A stretch of 64,000 nt of DNA from Shimia sp051201625 (GCF_051201625.1 NZ_CP179203.1:3968001-4032000), one strand, 5' to 3'. Counted from the stretch's first letter, positions 52,227 through 61,933 are shown. Notes: generated by a model from the letters alone, not told the origin. Numbers and translations are program-made.

Positions 52227-54245
52227 TTATTTCTTTCTTGTTTCAGCAACGTCCTCATCAACCCCGATGATCGGAAACCACACTTCAAACCGCGTACCCT
52301 GTCCAGGTGTGCTATCAGCAATGATTTCACCTGAAAAAAGCTCAACAAGTTTCCGAGTTATCGAAAGACCCAGACCGGTTCCTTCACCTTGCTTGGTTGT
52401 ATAAAAAGGGTCAAATATTCGCGCCAGCACGTTCGGCATCATGCCGGTGCCACTGTCGCTTACAGCAATAATCATGCCACCATTCCCATTACGCGGCCCA
52501 TCCTGAACTGACAGGGTCAACCTCCCGCCGTCAGGCATGGCGTGGATCGCATTTACAATCAAATTAATCAGGATTTGCTGCAACTCCGTCCGATTTATCG
52601 CAATTTGATTGGTGCTCAACAAATCCAGTTTCAGATCAATTTTGGCGTTGTTGAGAAGATGTTGTACCAACGGTATTGTATCGGTCATGACGTTGGCAGG
52701 CCGGTGATTCTCCAAGCTATCGGCATATTCGTCTGGACGGGTAAACTGCAGTAATTTGTTCACTATCAAGAAAATGGAATGTACTTGCTCATCAATCAGG
52801 CGCAACTCAGTTCGAACCTGGTTGATGTCCTCTCCTAATTCAGCACGGATAACATCAAGGTTGCCTTGAATTACCTGAATAGGATTGTTGATTTCATGCG
52901 CGATACCAGCCGCAATTTCACCGACGGCGGCCAGCTTTTCAGAGACAACAAGCTGCTTCGTAGTTGCTTCCAGCCGTTGGTTAGCCTTTTTTAGGTCTTG
53001 AGTGCGTTCAGCCACTCGACTGTTTAATTCCCGATCACGTTCCTGAATTTGTTCAAGAAGTTCATCCATTTGCGCCGCAACCCGCCCAATCTCATCCTGC
53101 GAATAGTGAACTCCTGTACGCGCGCCCAGATCTCCTTCCTCCACTCGCGAAATGGTGCGCAACATCCGCTCCAGTGGGTTGAAAATTTGACGCGCCCAAC
53201 GCAAGAAAATTGGTACCGAAATCAGGACAATTACCGCAAAAGCGATTGCAAAGGTGAACAATGTAGAGGATTTAGCGTCTTGAAAGGGTTGATCAAGAAA
53301 ACCAACATAGAGCATGCCGACCCGGTTGCCGAAGCTGTCAACAATGGGCTCGTAGGCCGATATATACCAGTCGTTGACCACAAAGGCCCGATCAAGCCAC
53401 ACGTCACCCTGTTCCAACACCGCCTGCCGAACCACAGCGGACACACGCGTGCCCAACGCGCGTTCGTCCTGGAATAAGCGTACGTTGGTCGATACCCGTA
53501 CATCATCTAGAAAAAGAGTTGCGGTACCTTGGCTGCCTTCTGTCAAACTAGCGATGGGATAGACCAGATCGTTGATTGTATCTATGAACTCTAAATTGCG
53601 ATTAAGCAGCAAGCCGCCAACGAGAATTCCCTTGCCGCCGGGTATCGGTGTGGCAGTGTGAATCACCATACCGCGGGTTTCTTCGGTGCGGTCAGTTAGA
53701 ACTGCTGCCTCCGTGGGCACTAGCTTAATGCGCGCACGCTCAGCAAGCGTCATCGAAACGGAGAATAGATCTTTCTGTTCAAAAATATCGATCTGAGTGG
53801 AGCCCTGTCCAGCGAGCGCTTGCTGCACTACCGGCCATTTTTCTAAATCGTCAGAATCGACTAGTGGAGGAGAGGACGTAGCACTGCCATCTGAAGGCAA
53901 GTAGTACAGAAAATCCAGCCCCAAAACTGCCCGACGATTTTGCAAAAGTTTCAACATCGCGGCAGTATCCTGAGAAGCAACATGTTCGAGGAAAGCCGCT
54001 GAATCTGCAAACGCGCGCACTTGCAGGTCGCTACTTTTTAACAGGCTAGACAGGTATTGATGGGCTATGGTCAGTTCGCCGTTTACTTTGGCAATCAGCA
54101 AGTTATCAAACCGAGAAGACCAGTTAACTGCGGTAACCATGAAGAACAGTGGCATGACCACCAGCGTTGGCAGCAAGGCAATCATCAGCAGACGAATGCG
54201 AACCGATGTAGCCCGTTTCATTCGGGTGGCCTTTTCGTCAGACAT
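52227..54245 (-). CDS. Membrane sensor histidine kinase with periplasmic Cache-type domain
   Basis: 672 residues from the chosen start (MSDEKATRMKRATSVRIRLL), which overlaps the regulator stop by 8 bp. One TM segment (about 16-36), a periplasmic sensor of about 290 residues of the Cache type (GGKGILVGGLLLNRNLEF), a second TM (about 333-353), a HAMP region and coiled coil. The HisKA phospho-acceptor is in GIAHEINNPIQVIQG. The ATPase domain ends with DSGTGM and GTGLGLSI. The architecture resembles DctB. An earlier in-frame ATG at 54359 would lie within the regulator gene. It probably phosphorylates the adjacent regulator. Confidence 0.87.
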   Translation of the reverse strand: MSDEKATRMKRATSVRIRLLMIALLPTLVVMPLFFMVTAVNWSSRFDNLLIAKVNGELTIAHQYLSSLLKSSDLQVRAFADSAAFLEHVASQDTAAMLKLLQNRRAVLGLDFLYYLPSDGSATSSPPLVDSDDLEKWPVVQQALAGQGSTQIDIFEQKDLFSVSMTLAERARIKLVPTEAAVLTDRTEETRGMVIHTATPIPGGKGILVGGLLLNRNLEFIDTINDLVYPIASLTEGSQGTATLFLDDVRVSTNVRLFQDERALGTRVSAVVRQAVLEQGDVWLDRAFVVNDWYISAYEPIVDSFGNRVGMLYVGFLDQPFQDAKSSTLFTFAIAFAVIVLISVPIFLRWARQIFNPLERMLRTISRVEEGDLGARTGVHYSQDEIGRVAAQMDELLEQIQERDRELNSRVAERTQDLKKANQRLEATTKQLVVSEKLAAVGEIAAGIAHEINNPIQVIQGNLDVIRAELGEDINQVRTELRLIDEQVHSIFLIVNKLLQFTRPDEYADSLENHRPANVMTDTIPLVQHLLNNAKIDLKLDLLSTNQIAINRTELQQILINLIVNAIHAMPDGGRLTLSVQDGPRNGNGGMIIAVSDSGTGMMPNVLARIFDPFYTTKQGEGTGLGLSITRKLVELFSGEIIADSTPGQGTRFEVWFPIIGVDEDVAETRKK

Positions 54246-55620
54246 TCCACATCGCACATTTGCGATCAACAGTCTTCCTAGACACGCCAAGGCGTCGCGC
54301 GGCTTCAGCGTGGTTACCGTCGCAGGTGTCCAGAACCGACAGAATATGACGGCGCTCAACGACCGCTAAGCTATCGACCGCCTCAACCTCTTCGACCTCG
54401 CCGGATGCGGCAAACTCTGCAGGCCATTCTCCTACAATCAACGACCGTTCGATCAGATTACGCAATTCACGGACATTGCCTGGCCAGTCATAGCGCGACA
54501 TGTTCAACAGCACGCCCTCGGACAAACTCAGTGGAGACACCCCAAGGGAACGGGATATCTGCTGAATAAACATCACTGCCAACTCCTTGATGTCGCCATT
54601 GCGTTCTCGCAAAACAGGCATCCTTATATTCAGCACATTAATGCGATGATACAAATCCTCGCGAAAGAAGCCATCCTGAACCGCTTTTTCAAGATTGACG
54701 TTGGTGGCGAAGATAAAGCGTAGGTCGAGCGGAACTTCGCGAGATGAGCCCTCCGGTCTGACCTTACGATGTTCAATCACACGCAGCAGTGCCGCCTGCG
54801 CCGAGAGAGGTAATTCGACTATTTCGTCAAGAAAAAGCGTCCCACCATTGGCATTCATAAACACTCCGTCATGGCGCAAAGTGCGTCCACTTGAGTCCTG
54901 CTGAATTTTCCCAAAAAGTTCATGCTCAACCAAATCTCCTGAAATCGTGGCACAATTGATTGGAACAAAAGGTTTTTCTGAACGGTCCGACATGACATGC
55001 ACGGCGCGCGCCGCAACTTCCTTGCCCGTGCCAGTGTCACCCGTAAATAGGAGCGGGGTTGGCAACGGAGCCACCCGTTGCAACGTAACCCTGATATTTT
55101 CGATTACGGGAGAGGATCCAAGCAAACGCCCACGAGTTCCGGCATTGCCGGAAGCAAGTTCATATTTCAGAAGGTAGTTCTCGCGACGGAGGTTAACTCG
55201 ATCCACACAACGCGCAACCGCATTCAGGATTTGGTTTGACCGAAACGGCTTTAGTACAAAATCCACAGCACCAGCACGCATTGCCTCTATGGCAGTGTCC
55301 ATATCGGCAAATGCCGTGATGAGAATTGTGTCTGCAAAAAAGCCAAGCCTGCGCTGCTCGCTCAACCATTCGATTCCGGTGGTGCCCGGCATGACATTGT
55401 CGAGGATTACGATGTCAAAATGATTCTTATCCAACAAAAGCGAGGCAACCTCAGTATTAGCGGCCTGTTCGATACATCCAACTAGGGGCTGCAAAATTTT
55501 GACAATAAAATTTCGAATCCCCGGCTCATCGTCGACAACAAGCACCGAAGCTGTCGCCAAACCGATTCCAAACTCAGATTGCCCCTTGGGCTGGGACAGT
55601 GTGCGTTGCGCCGGGTTCAT
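54238..55620 (-). CDS. NtrC-type response regulator without a GAFTGA motif
   Basis: 460 residues. The receiver domain has Asp30/31 and the phospho-acceptor Asp74 in VILDNVMPG, and Lys124 in FVLKPF. The AAA+ domain has Walker A GDTGTGKE (194-201) and Walker B GGTLFLDEIVEL. The Fis-type helix-turn-helix is EAARRLGVSRKTVDRK at the end. Where sigma-54 activators carry GAFTGA, this one reads ELFGKIQQDSSGRTLRHDGV, so contact with sigma-54 is unlikely. It may act through the housekeeping polymerase, as described for some rhodobacterial NtrC. The start at 55620 leaves 4 bp after the small gene upstream. Confidence 0.87.
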   Translation of the reverse strand: MNPAQRTLSQPKGQSEFGIGLATASVLVVDDEPGIRNFIVKILQPLVGCIEQAANTEVASLLLDKNHFDIVILDNVMPGTTGIEWLSEQRRLGFFADTILITAFADMDTAIEAMRAGAVDFVLKPFRSNQILNAVARCVDRVNLRRENYLLKYELASGNAGTRGRLLGSSPVIENIRVTLQRVAPLPTPLLFTGDTGTGKEVAARAVHVMSDRSEKPFVPINCATISGDLVEHELFGKIQQDSSGRTLRHDGVFMNANGGTLFLDEIVELPLSAQAALLRVIEHRKVRPEGSSREVPLDLRFIFATNVNLEKAVQDGFFREDLYHRINVLNIRMPVLRERNGDIKELAVMFIQQISRSLGVSPLSLSEGVLLNMSRYDWPGNVRELRNLIERSLIVGEWPAEFAASGEVEEVEAVDSLAVVERRHILSVLDTCDGNHAEAARRLGVSRKTVDRKCAMWNV

Positions 55621-55624
55621 CGGT

Positions 55625-55750
55625 TTAGTCCAGACGAACTGAAGCGCCGCTGGCGACGTCCTTGGTAGAAAAACCTGCATAGTTTAGGCCATAAAACGCG
55701 GCGACAGAGATCACCACGATCGCAGCACAGGACAAAAGAAAGGCTTTCAT
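55625..55750 (-). CDS. 41-residue single-span membrane protein
   Basis: A short gene, ATG at 55750 and TAA at 55625-55627, encoding MKAFLLSCAAIVVISVAAFY and then a short soluble tail ending in ASVRLD. One membrane helix (about 4-22). It fits exactly between the cytochrome gene (stop 1 bp before its start) and the regulator gene (start 4 bp after its stop), so the operon spacing supports it as real. It may be a small subunit or assembly factor of the formate dehydrogenase complex; there is no direct evidence. Confidence 0.72.
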   Translation of the reverse strand: MKAFLLSCAAIVVISVAAFYGLNYAGFSTKDVASGASVRLD

Positions 55751-55751
55751 A

Positions 55752-57050
55752 TTAGTTTTCCTTAACATTGCTGAAGTGACGGAGATATTCGATCAGGTCA
55801 GCACGGTCTTTGGGGCTTGAGATCAATTGAACTGGCATCTTCGTACCTTCAATATACACGTCTGGTCCAAGATCAAAAAGAGCGTCGATGGTTGTAGCAT
55901 TCCAGACAATTCCAGAATCTAGGAGTGTTTGAGAATACAAGTACTTATCCACGGTACCGGCCGGACGTCCGAACAGGCCTTTTAGCGTCGGCCCGGCACG
56001 GCGGGCGCTGTCATTTGACAGCGTGTGGCAAATTGAACATTTTCGCTGAAACTGACGTTCGCCATTACTGGCACTATCGTTGCCATTCAAAAACGGGCGG
56101 TCTTTTGCGACCATCTTAGGCGCATTTCGCGGATCAGCCAATGGCCAAGAAAACATCGCGTCATCCAGTCCCCCAGCATGGATATTTTGGCCGTCAGCCG
56201 AGAATGCCAATGCCCAGATTGGTCCGCGATGAGTGGCGCGAAAATCTGCGCGTATTGACCAATCAGACGTATCCAGTAGCGTGATGTAGCCTTCGCCGTC
56301 ACCAATCGCAATAGTGCCGCCATCGCGGCTGGCAGCCATTGCAAGAATTGGGCGCCGGTCGAGCGTAACATCTTTCAGCGTTTCAGCCGTCGTCAAATCA
56401 ACGATGCGGGTCACGCCATCGACGGCACCATAAGCGACCCAGCCCCTTGTTTCATCTACGACTAATGTATTGACGCCAAACCCGTTGGACAGAAACAGCT
56501 GTTGAAATGCACCGGAGGCTGTATCCCAAATACGTACTTTACCATCGGTTGATGCTGTCATCAGAGACCGGCCACCATTAATGAAGGCAATGTCGTTAAC
56601 GTTGGAATCCACCCGGATCGAGCGATTTTGGGTGCCATTTAAAGACCAGAGTACGACTGTACCGTCCCAACTAGCGCTCGCGGCGCGGGATCCATCAGGC
56701 GCGACACGCAAAGATGTGACTTTACCCTTATGATTTCCAAGATGCTTTGGAATAAACGTTTTAAGATCCCAAAGATAGACAGCAAAGTCGTCTCCGGCGG
56801 AGACGGCCGTTTGATCATCAATAAATGCGGCTGTGTTGGCGGCAGCAGCATGCTCCTCTAGCCAAACTGGCACGCCACCCTGCCAAAGTCCGAGAGAGTT
56901 ATCAAAACTCGCAGTCAATATACGCTGACCATCAGATGAAACAGCTATCCCCTTGATTGGCCCGCCATGACCCTCCAGCTTGAAAAACGAGTTAGCCGTC
57001 GCCGCTAGAGGCAGAAAGCAAAGGCTCAAAGCTAGAAGACCTGTGCGCAT
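55752..57050 (-). CDS. WD40-repeat protein with C-terminal cytochrome c domain
   Basis: 432 residues with a signal peptide (cut after about residue 19, ATA-NS). Residues 25-310 form about seven WD40 units (endings such as NSLGLW, AVYLWD, TVVLWS and KVRIWD). The C-terminal part is a class I cytochrome c: CSICH (C338, C341, H342) with axial Met405 in GTKMP. It should be a periplasmic electron-transfer protein with a beta-propeller for protein contacts. It is one base from fdhC and part of the same gene string, so it may carry electrons from or to the dehydrogenase. Confidence 0.87.
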   Translation of the reverse strand: MRTGLLALSLCFLPLAATANSFFKLEGHGGPIKGIAVSSDGQRILTASFDNSLGLWQGGVPVWLEEHAAAANTAAFIDDQTAVSAGDDFAVYLWDLKTFIPKHLGNHKGKVTSLRVAPDGSRAASASWDGTVVLWSLNGTQNRSIRVDSNVNDIAFINGGRSLMTASTDGKVRIWDTASGAFQQLFLSNGFGVNTLVVDETRGWVAYGAVDGVTRIVDLTTAETLKDVTLDRRPILAMAASRDGGTIAIGDGEGYITLLDTSDWSIRADFRATHRGPIWALAFSADGQNIHAGGLDDAMFSWPLADPRNAPKMVAKDRPFLNGNDSASNGERQFQRKCSICHTLSNDSARRAGPTLKGLFGRPAGTVDKYLYSQTLLDSGIVWNATTIDALFDLGPDVYIEGTKMPVQLISSPKDRADLIEYLRHFSNVKEN

Positions 57051-58268
57051 CTATTTTACAGGCGTGGCCTGTTTAGGCGAAACAGATTTGCGAGCTATCT
57101 CCTCATCGTACCAAATTGAGTGATGCTCCTTTGCCCATTGCTCTTCCACTTCTCCGGAACTCATCGCGTCGAGTGCGCCTTCCATACCTACACTTCCTAG
57201 ATAAATATGTGCAATCGCGATGGCAATGAATACGAATGCAATAATCCCGTGCCAAAGTTGCGCCAGTTGTATTTCTTCATAAGCCGTCAACACCTCAGCC
57301 AACGGCACACCAGCAATCAGGCTTGGTAAACCCGTCATGTTGATCACTGCAAATGTCTTGGCAAAGACTGGCAACGAAAAGGGAAACAGAAGTGACAAAC
57401 CGGAAAGTGAGATTGAAAAACCCAATAAGATAACAGACCAAAAGATGATTTTTTGACCCGCATTAAATTTTTTTGCAGGCGGGTGAACGCCCTTAGAAAA
57501 TAGGCCACCTCCCTTAGCGATCCACCGCGCATCCGTCATATTTGGTATGTTGTGCGTAACCCAAAGCGTAAACGCCATTACAAGCGCCAACATGAATGCC
57601 CATGAAACGTTGTTATGCACCCATTTCCCGGCCAAAGCGACGGGAGCATACGCTTCTTTTCCCATCCAAGGGATGATAAATGCACGTCCGGCGAACAAGA
57701 ATAACCCGGTTAGCGCCAAAAGGATGAACGAAACTCCAAGTGTCCAATGGGCGAATCGTTCAATTCCCTTAAAGCGTATGATTTTACGACCAGTTTTTTC
57801 GCCATCAATGCGTATTTTTCCTCTTATCAGCCAGAATAGTGCAATCACTGCGATCATCACACCCAAAGTATAAAAACCGTAAAGGGTAAGAGGGCCATCG
57901 CGAAATGCCAGCCATGTCATACCACTATCCTGAATAAGCACTCCAGCCGTAGGACCAGTTGCAGTGGTTGTCGTGGAGGCGCTACCGTAACGTAGGGCGC
58001 GGTAGACTTCTGAGTCCGAAGCTGTGCCGCGGGTACCTAATTGCTCGATCAAGGCTTCAACATTTCCCGAACCAGTAGCATTGCGCCGGAATTCATCATT
58101 AAGCTTTTCGCCACGTTGACGCGCCAAAATATCCTCAAGTGTCTGAGCACCGCCAGTGGCCAAACGCGAGTCTACTGCCTTCGAAGTTTCTGGAGCAGTT
58201 TGAGCCACTCCCAAAGTAGCCATGAACATAATTATCAGGGCTGAAATGAGTTTTCGCATCAGAGCCAT
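57051..58268 (-). CDS. fdhC: Formate dehydrogenase cytochrome b subunit (gamma)
   Basis: 405 residues. A signal-like N-terminus and a periplasmic region of about 110 residues come first, then four or five membrane segments. His residues in FAHWTLGVSF, GKWVHNNVSW and LWHGIIAFVFIAIAIAHIYLG would ligate two b haems. The periplasmic extension is usual for alphaproteobacterial FdhC. It passes electrons from the Fe-S subunit to quinone. The start at 58268 has GGGAGGA upstream. The stop is followed at once by the WD40-cytochrome gene. Confidence 0.88.
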   Translation of the reverse strand: MALMRKLISALIIMFMATLGVAQTAPETSKAVDSRLATGGAQTLEDILARQRGEKLNDEFRRNATGSGNVEALIEQLGTRGTASDSEVYRALRYGSASTTTTATGPTAGVLIQDSGMTWLAFRDGPLTLYGFYTLGVMIAVIALFWLIRGKIRIDGEKTGRKIIRFKGIERFAHWTLGVSFILLALTGLFLFAGRAFIIPWMGKEAYAPVALAGKWVHNNVSWAFMLALVMAFTLWVTHNIPNMTDARWIAKGGGLFSKGVHPPAKKFNAGQKIIFWSVILLGFSISLSGLSLLFPFSLPVFAKTFAVINMTGLPSLIAGVPLAEVLTAYEEIQLAQLWHGIIAFVFIAIAIAHIYLGSVGMEGALDAMSSGEVEEQWAKEHHSIWYDEEIARKSVSPKQATPVK

Positions 58269-58387
58269 GCCAGTTGTCCTCCCAGCTGTACAAGCGCCGG
58301 TCCTTTTTTGAAATTTCTAGGCAGCTTTGTTCCAGAAGACAGCTTTTTGTGCAGGTATCTTCCATCAACATATCGCGCCGCAATGAC

Positions 58388-58420
58388 GTCACCGGGCAAT
58401 TCTTCGCCCGGTGACTTTTT
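58388..58420 (+). terminator. Strong GC-rich hairpin between fdhB and fdhC
   Basis: GTCACCGGGC and GCCCGGTGAC form a perfect 10-bp stem with an 8-nt loop, followed by TTTTT on the plus strand. Read on the plus strand it looks like a rho-independent terminator. The genes here run on the minus strand, where the hairpin lacks a T-run, so it may instead process or stabilise the fdh mRNA or block antisense transcription. Confidence 0.65.
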
Positions 58421-58432
58421 CAAACAAGCAGG

Positions 58433-59026
58433 TTAGCCGCCTTTTTGATCGTAGGCGGTACCCCAACCCCAAGCACCCGTACCAAAGCCGCGGGCCACCA
58501 CACGTTCGCGGTAAATGGCCGAGACCACATCACCATCGCCTGCTAGCAATGCCTTGGTAGCACACATCTCAGCACAGAGCGGCAGTTTGCCCTCAGCGAT
58601 CCGATTGCGGCCATATTTGGCAAATTCCGCAGTTGAGTGCGTCTCTTCGGGACCACCCGCGCAAAAGGTACACTTGTCCATTTTACCACGAGAGCCAAAA
58701 TTGCCAGCCTGTGGGTATTGCGGCGCGCCAAACGGGCACGCGTAAAAGCAATAGCCACAGCCAATGCAAAGATCCTTGGAGTGCAGCACCACACCTTCGT
58801 CGGTTTGGTAGAAACAATCCACCGGACAGACCGCCATACAAGGCGCGTCAGAGCAATGCATGCAAGCCACCGAGATTGAACGCTCACCCGGGTTGCCGTC
58901 ATTGATTGTAACGACGCGACGTCGGTTGATGCCCCAGGGTACCTCATGTTCGTTCTTACAGGCGGTAACGCAGGCGTTGCATTCAATACAGCGTTCGCTG
59001 TCACAGAGAAACTTACTTCGAGCCAT
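58433..59026 (-). CDS. fdhB: Formate dehydrogenase iron-sulfur subunit (beta)
   Basis: 197 residues with four Cys clusters for [4Fe-4S] centres: CIECNACVTACKNEH (near 13), CMHCSDAPCMAVCPVDC, CIGCGYCFYACPFGAPQYP, and the split set with CTFCAGG and a later CAEMC. This matches the HybA/FdnH ferredoxin-like electron-transfer subunits. It has no C-terminal membrane anchor, as usual for this short form. It links the molybdopterin subunit to the cytochrome b. It starts 12 bp after the fdhA stop, and GAGG precedes the ATG. Confidence 0.9.
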   Translation of the reverse strand: MARSKFLCDSERCIECNACVTACKNEHEVPWGINRRRVVTINDGNPGERSISVACMHCSDAPCMAVCPVDCFYQTDEGVVLHSKDLCIGCGYCFYACPFGAPQYPQAGNFGSRGKMDKCTFCAGGPEETHSTAEFAKYGRNRIAEGKLPLCAEMCATKALLAGDGDVVSAIYRERVVARGFGTGAWGWGTAYDQKGG

Positions 59027-59038
59027 TCCTATTCCTCC

Positions 59039-61933
59039 TTATGCTGACCAGATTTTGCATAGAGTACACTTAGTCTCTTGCATCTGAGTCACGCTGTCAT
59101 AGCCGTAGGTCTGTGCCGTGTTAGAGCTTTCACCCAACACATACGGATCAGCACCAGAGGGGTATTTTTCCCTCAAGTCTTTACCTTCGAAATGGCCTCC
59201 AAAATGGAACGGCATGAAGACAACGCCTTCGCCGACCCGGTTTGTCACCATAGCCATTACTTTGACTTTGGCACCTTCGGCCCCCTCAACCCAGACCTGC
59301 GCTCGATCACGCACGCCAAGATCATTCGCGTCACGCGGATTGATCTCGATGAACATGTCTTGCTGTAGTTCAGCCAACCATGGGTTAGACCGAGACTCAT
59401 CACCACCACCTTCGTATTCAACCAAACGACCCGAAGTCAGGATAAGCGGATAGTCTTTGCTAAAATCCTGCTTCTGTATCGAAGCATACATGGTGGGTAG
59501 ACGATAAAACTTGCGGTCTTCATAGGTCGGATAATCAACAACCAGGTCACGCCTTGGCGTGTACAGCGGCTCTCGATGCAGCGGGATTGGGTCCGGAAAC
59601 GTCCACACGACAGCTCGAGCCTTTGCGTTGCCAAAAGGCGCGCACTCGTGCTTTATGGCGACGCGTTGGATACCACCAGACAAGTCAGTTTTCCAGTTAG
59701 TCTTAGGACCAGCCACAGCGTCAATCGCTGCTCGTTCCTCGTCTGTCAGATCAGCATCCCATCCCAAATCCATCAGCATTTGCATGGTAAATTCAGGATA
59801 GCCATCCTGAATCTCAGAGCCAGCACTGGCAACGCCCTCTGCCAAGAGATTGTCACCATCGCGCTCAACACCAAAACGAGCGCGGAAGGTTAGCCCCCCC
59901 TCAGAGACACGTTTTGACATATCATAGAGGTTTGGTGTGCCAGGATGGCCCATTTCTGCAGTTCCCCAGCATGGCCAGGGAAGGCCGTAGTAGTCGCCGT
60001 CCACAGGTCCGCCGTTGGCCCGCAAAGTAGTGCGATCAAACGTATGCTGATTCGCCATGTGCGCTTTAATTCGCTCAGGACTTTGTCCAGTATACCCAAT
60101 CGTCCATAGACCGTTATTGAATTCACGAGTTACACTCTCAACGTTCGGAGTGTTTTCGTCCTCCATTTCAATATTTCGGAAAAAACGATCAGCCCAGCCA
60201 AATTTGTTCGCGAACATGCCCATGATTTCATGGTCAGGCTTGGACTCGAACAGCGGTGCGACCACTTCGTCGCGCCATTGGAATGAACGGTTTGAAGCCG
60301 TAACAGAGCCACGAGTTTCAAACTGCGTCGCCGCTGGTAAGAGGTAAACACCATCAGTCCTATCGTGAAGAACGGCAGAAACAGTGGGATACGGGTCGAC
60401 TACGACCAGCATGTCCAGCTTTTCCATTGCGGTCTTCATTTCCTTCATACGCGTCTGCGAGTTTGGCGCATGACCCCACAACACCATAGCCCTCAGATTG
60501 TTGGGTTGATCGATATTGTCAGAATCCTCGAGGATGCCGTCAATCCAACGGGACACAGGTATGCCGGTGAGGTTCTGGAGCGATTTCTCTTTCCCATCGG
60601 CTGCAGTGATCTTATCAAATTGACCCGAAAGCCAATCAGGATCTTCTCCCCAAACCCGCGCCCAGTGACCCCAGGAACCTTTGGACAAGCCATAGTAACC
60701 CGGAAGTGTATGACTTAGAACGCCGAGATCGGTCGCGCCCTGCACATTATCATGGCCTCGGAAGATGTTTGTTCCACCACCCGATGTTCCCATGTTGCCA
60801 AGCGCTAGCTGCAGTACACAATACGCACGCGTGTTGTTGTTACCGTTAGTATGTTGAGTACCACCCATACACCAAATAACTGTGCCAGGACGATTATTGG
60901 CCATTGTGCGCGCGACGCGGCGTAGCTGCGTGCCGGGCGTTCCAGTAACACGCTCAACCTCTTCGGGATCCCACTTGCGAACCTCGTCACGAATCTGATC
61001 CATTCCCCAAACACGGGTACGAATGAATTCTTTGTCTTCCCAGCCATTTTCAAAAATATGCCACAGAATTCCCCAAACAAGGGCCACGTCCGTTCCGGGC
61101 CGGAAGCGCACGTATTCATCTGCATGCGCTGCAGTCCGAGTGAAGCGTGGATCGCATACTATCAGCGGCGCATTGTTTTGCTCTTTTGCCCGCAAAACAT
61201 GCAATAGCGAAACAGGATGCGCCTCTGCCGGGTTTCCACCAATAATGAAGATGGCTTTTGAATTATGAATATCATTGTACGAGTTTGTCATCGCACCATA
61301 GCCCCAAGTGTTTGCAACACCTGCAACCGTAGTTGAGTGACAAATCCGAGCTTGGTGGTCTACGTTGTTTGTTCCCCAGTACGCAGCAAATTTTCGGAAC
61401 AAATAGGCTTGTTCGTTGTTGTGCTTTGCTGAACCAAGCCAGTAGACACTGTCAGGTCCGCTTTCTTCGCGGATCTGCATCATGCCGTCGCCGATCTCAT
61501 TAATCGCCTGATCCCAACTGATACGCTTCCACTCTCCACCTTCTTTTTTCATCGGGTATTTGAGACGGCGCTCGCCATGGGCATGTTCACGTACTGAAGC
61601 GCCCTTGGCGCAATGAGCACCGAGGTTAAACGGGCTGTCCCAGCCAGGCTCTTGCCCAACCCAGACACCGTTGCGTACTTCGGCAATCACCGTACAACCT
61701 ACCGAACAGTGCGTACAAACTGATTTAACAGTATCCACCGCCGCGACAGCCGCATCTTGCGCCTGCGCCTGTGTCACCATTCCACCAGTGGCACCCATCG
61801 CAGCCAATCCGCCAATGGCGAGACCAGACCCACGTAAAAACGTACGGCGGTCGACAGCTTTCTCAGCCGTCGCAGACAGGATACTTGTCCGCTGGGGGCG
61901 TCTCGCAACCCCGTTGGTCTTTTTCCTAAGCAT
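59039..61933 (-). CDS. fdhA: Formate dehydrogenase catalytic subunit (alpha), molybdopterin type
   Basis: 964 residues. The twin-arginine signal VDRRTFLRGSG (28-38) marks periplasmic export of the folded enzyme. The proximal [4Fe-4S] ligands are C73, C76, C80 and C108. The metal ligand is Cys198 followed by His199 in RICHSTTVAG, the Cys version of the Sec site in E. coli FdnG. YGAMTNSYNDI and GGNPAEAHP follow, as in the FdnG group. The C-terminal molydopterin-binding domain begins at about residue 830 (LILTSGRLVEYEGGG). It oxidises formate to CO2. It is encoded with its chaperone and Tat-signal partner upstream. Confidence 0.93.
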   Translation of the reverse strand: MLRKKTNGVARRPQRTSILSATAEKAVDRRTFLRGSGLAIGGLAAMGATGGMVTQAQAQDAAVAAVDTVKSVCTHCSVGCTVIAEVRNGVWVGQEPGWDSPFNLGAHCAKGASVREHAHGERRLKYPMKKEGGEWKRISWDQAINEIGDGMMQIREESGPDSVYWLGSAKHNNEQAYLFRKFAAYWGTNNVDHQARICHSTTVAGVANTWGYGAMTNSYNDIHNSKAIFIIGGNPAEAHPVSLLHVLRAKEQNNAPLIVCDPRFTRTAAHADEYVRFRPGTDVALVWGILWHIFENGWEDKEFIRTRVWGMDQIRDEVRKWDPEEVERVTGTPGTQLRRVARTMANNRPGTVIWCMGGTQHTNGNNNTRAYCVLQLALGNMGTSGGGTNIFRGHDNVQGATDLGVLSHTLPGYYGLSKGSWGHWARVWGEDPDWLSGQFDKITAADGKEKSLQNLTGIPVSRWIDGILEDSDNIDQPNNLRAMVLWGHAPNSQTRMKEMKTAMEKLDMLVVVDPYPTVSAVLHDRTDGVYLLPAATQFETRGSVTASNRSFQWRDEVVAPLFESKPDHEIMGMFANKFGWADRFFRNIEMEDENTPNVESVTREFNNGLWTIGYTGQSPERIKAHMANQHTFDRTTLRANGGPVDGDYYGLPWPCWGTAEMGHPGTPNLYDMSKRVSEGGLTFRARFGVERDGDNLLAEGVASAGSEIQDGYPEFTMQMLMDLGWDADLTDEERAAIDAVAGPKTNWKTDLSGGIQRVAIKHECAPFGNAKARAVVWTFPDPIPLHREPLYTPRRDLVVDYPTYEDRKFYRLPTMYASIQKQDFSKDYPLILTSGRLVEYEGGGDESRSNPWLAELQQDMFIEINPRDANDLGVRDRAQVWVEGAEGAKVKVMAMVTNRVGEGVVFMPFHFGGHFEGKDLREKYPSGADPYVLGESSNTAQTYGYDSVTQMQETKCTLCKIWSA

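Noticed and set aside
54238..55680. Longer response-regulator gene beginning at 55680
   Set aside because: It would overlap the 41-residue membrane-protein gene. The start at 55620 fits the operon spacing.
58135..58432. Extra small genes between fdhB and fdhC
   Set aside because: The frames here overlap fdhC or the hairpin, lack ribosome sites and show no motif.
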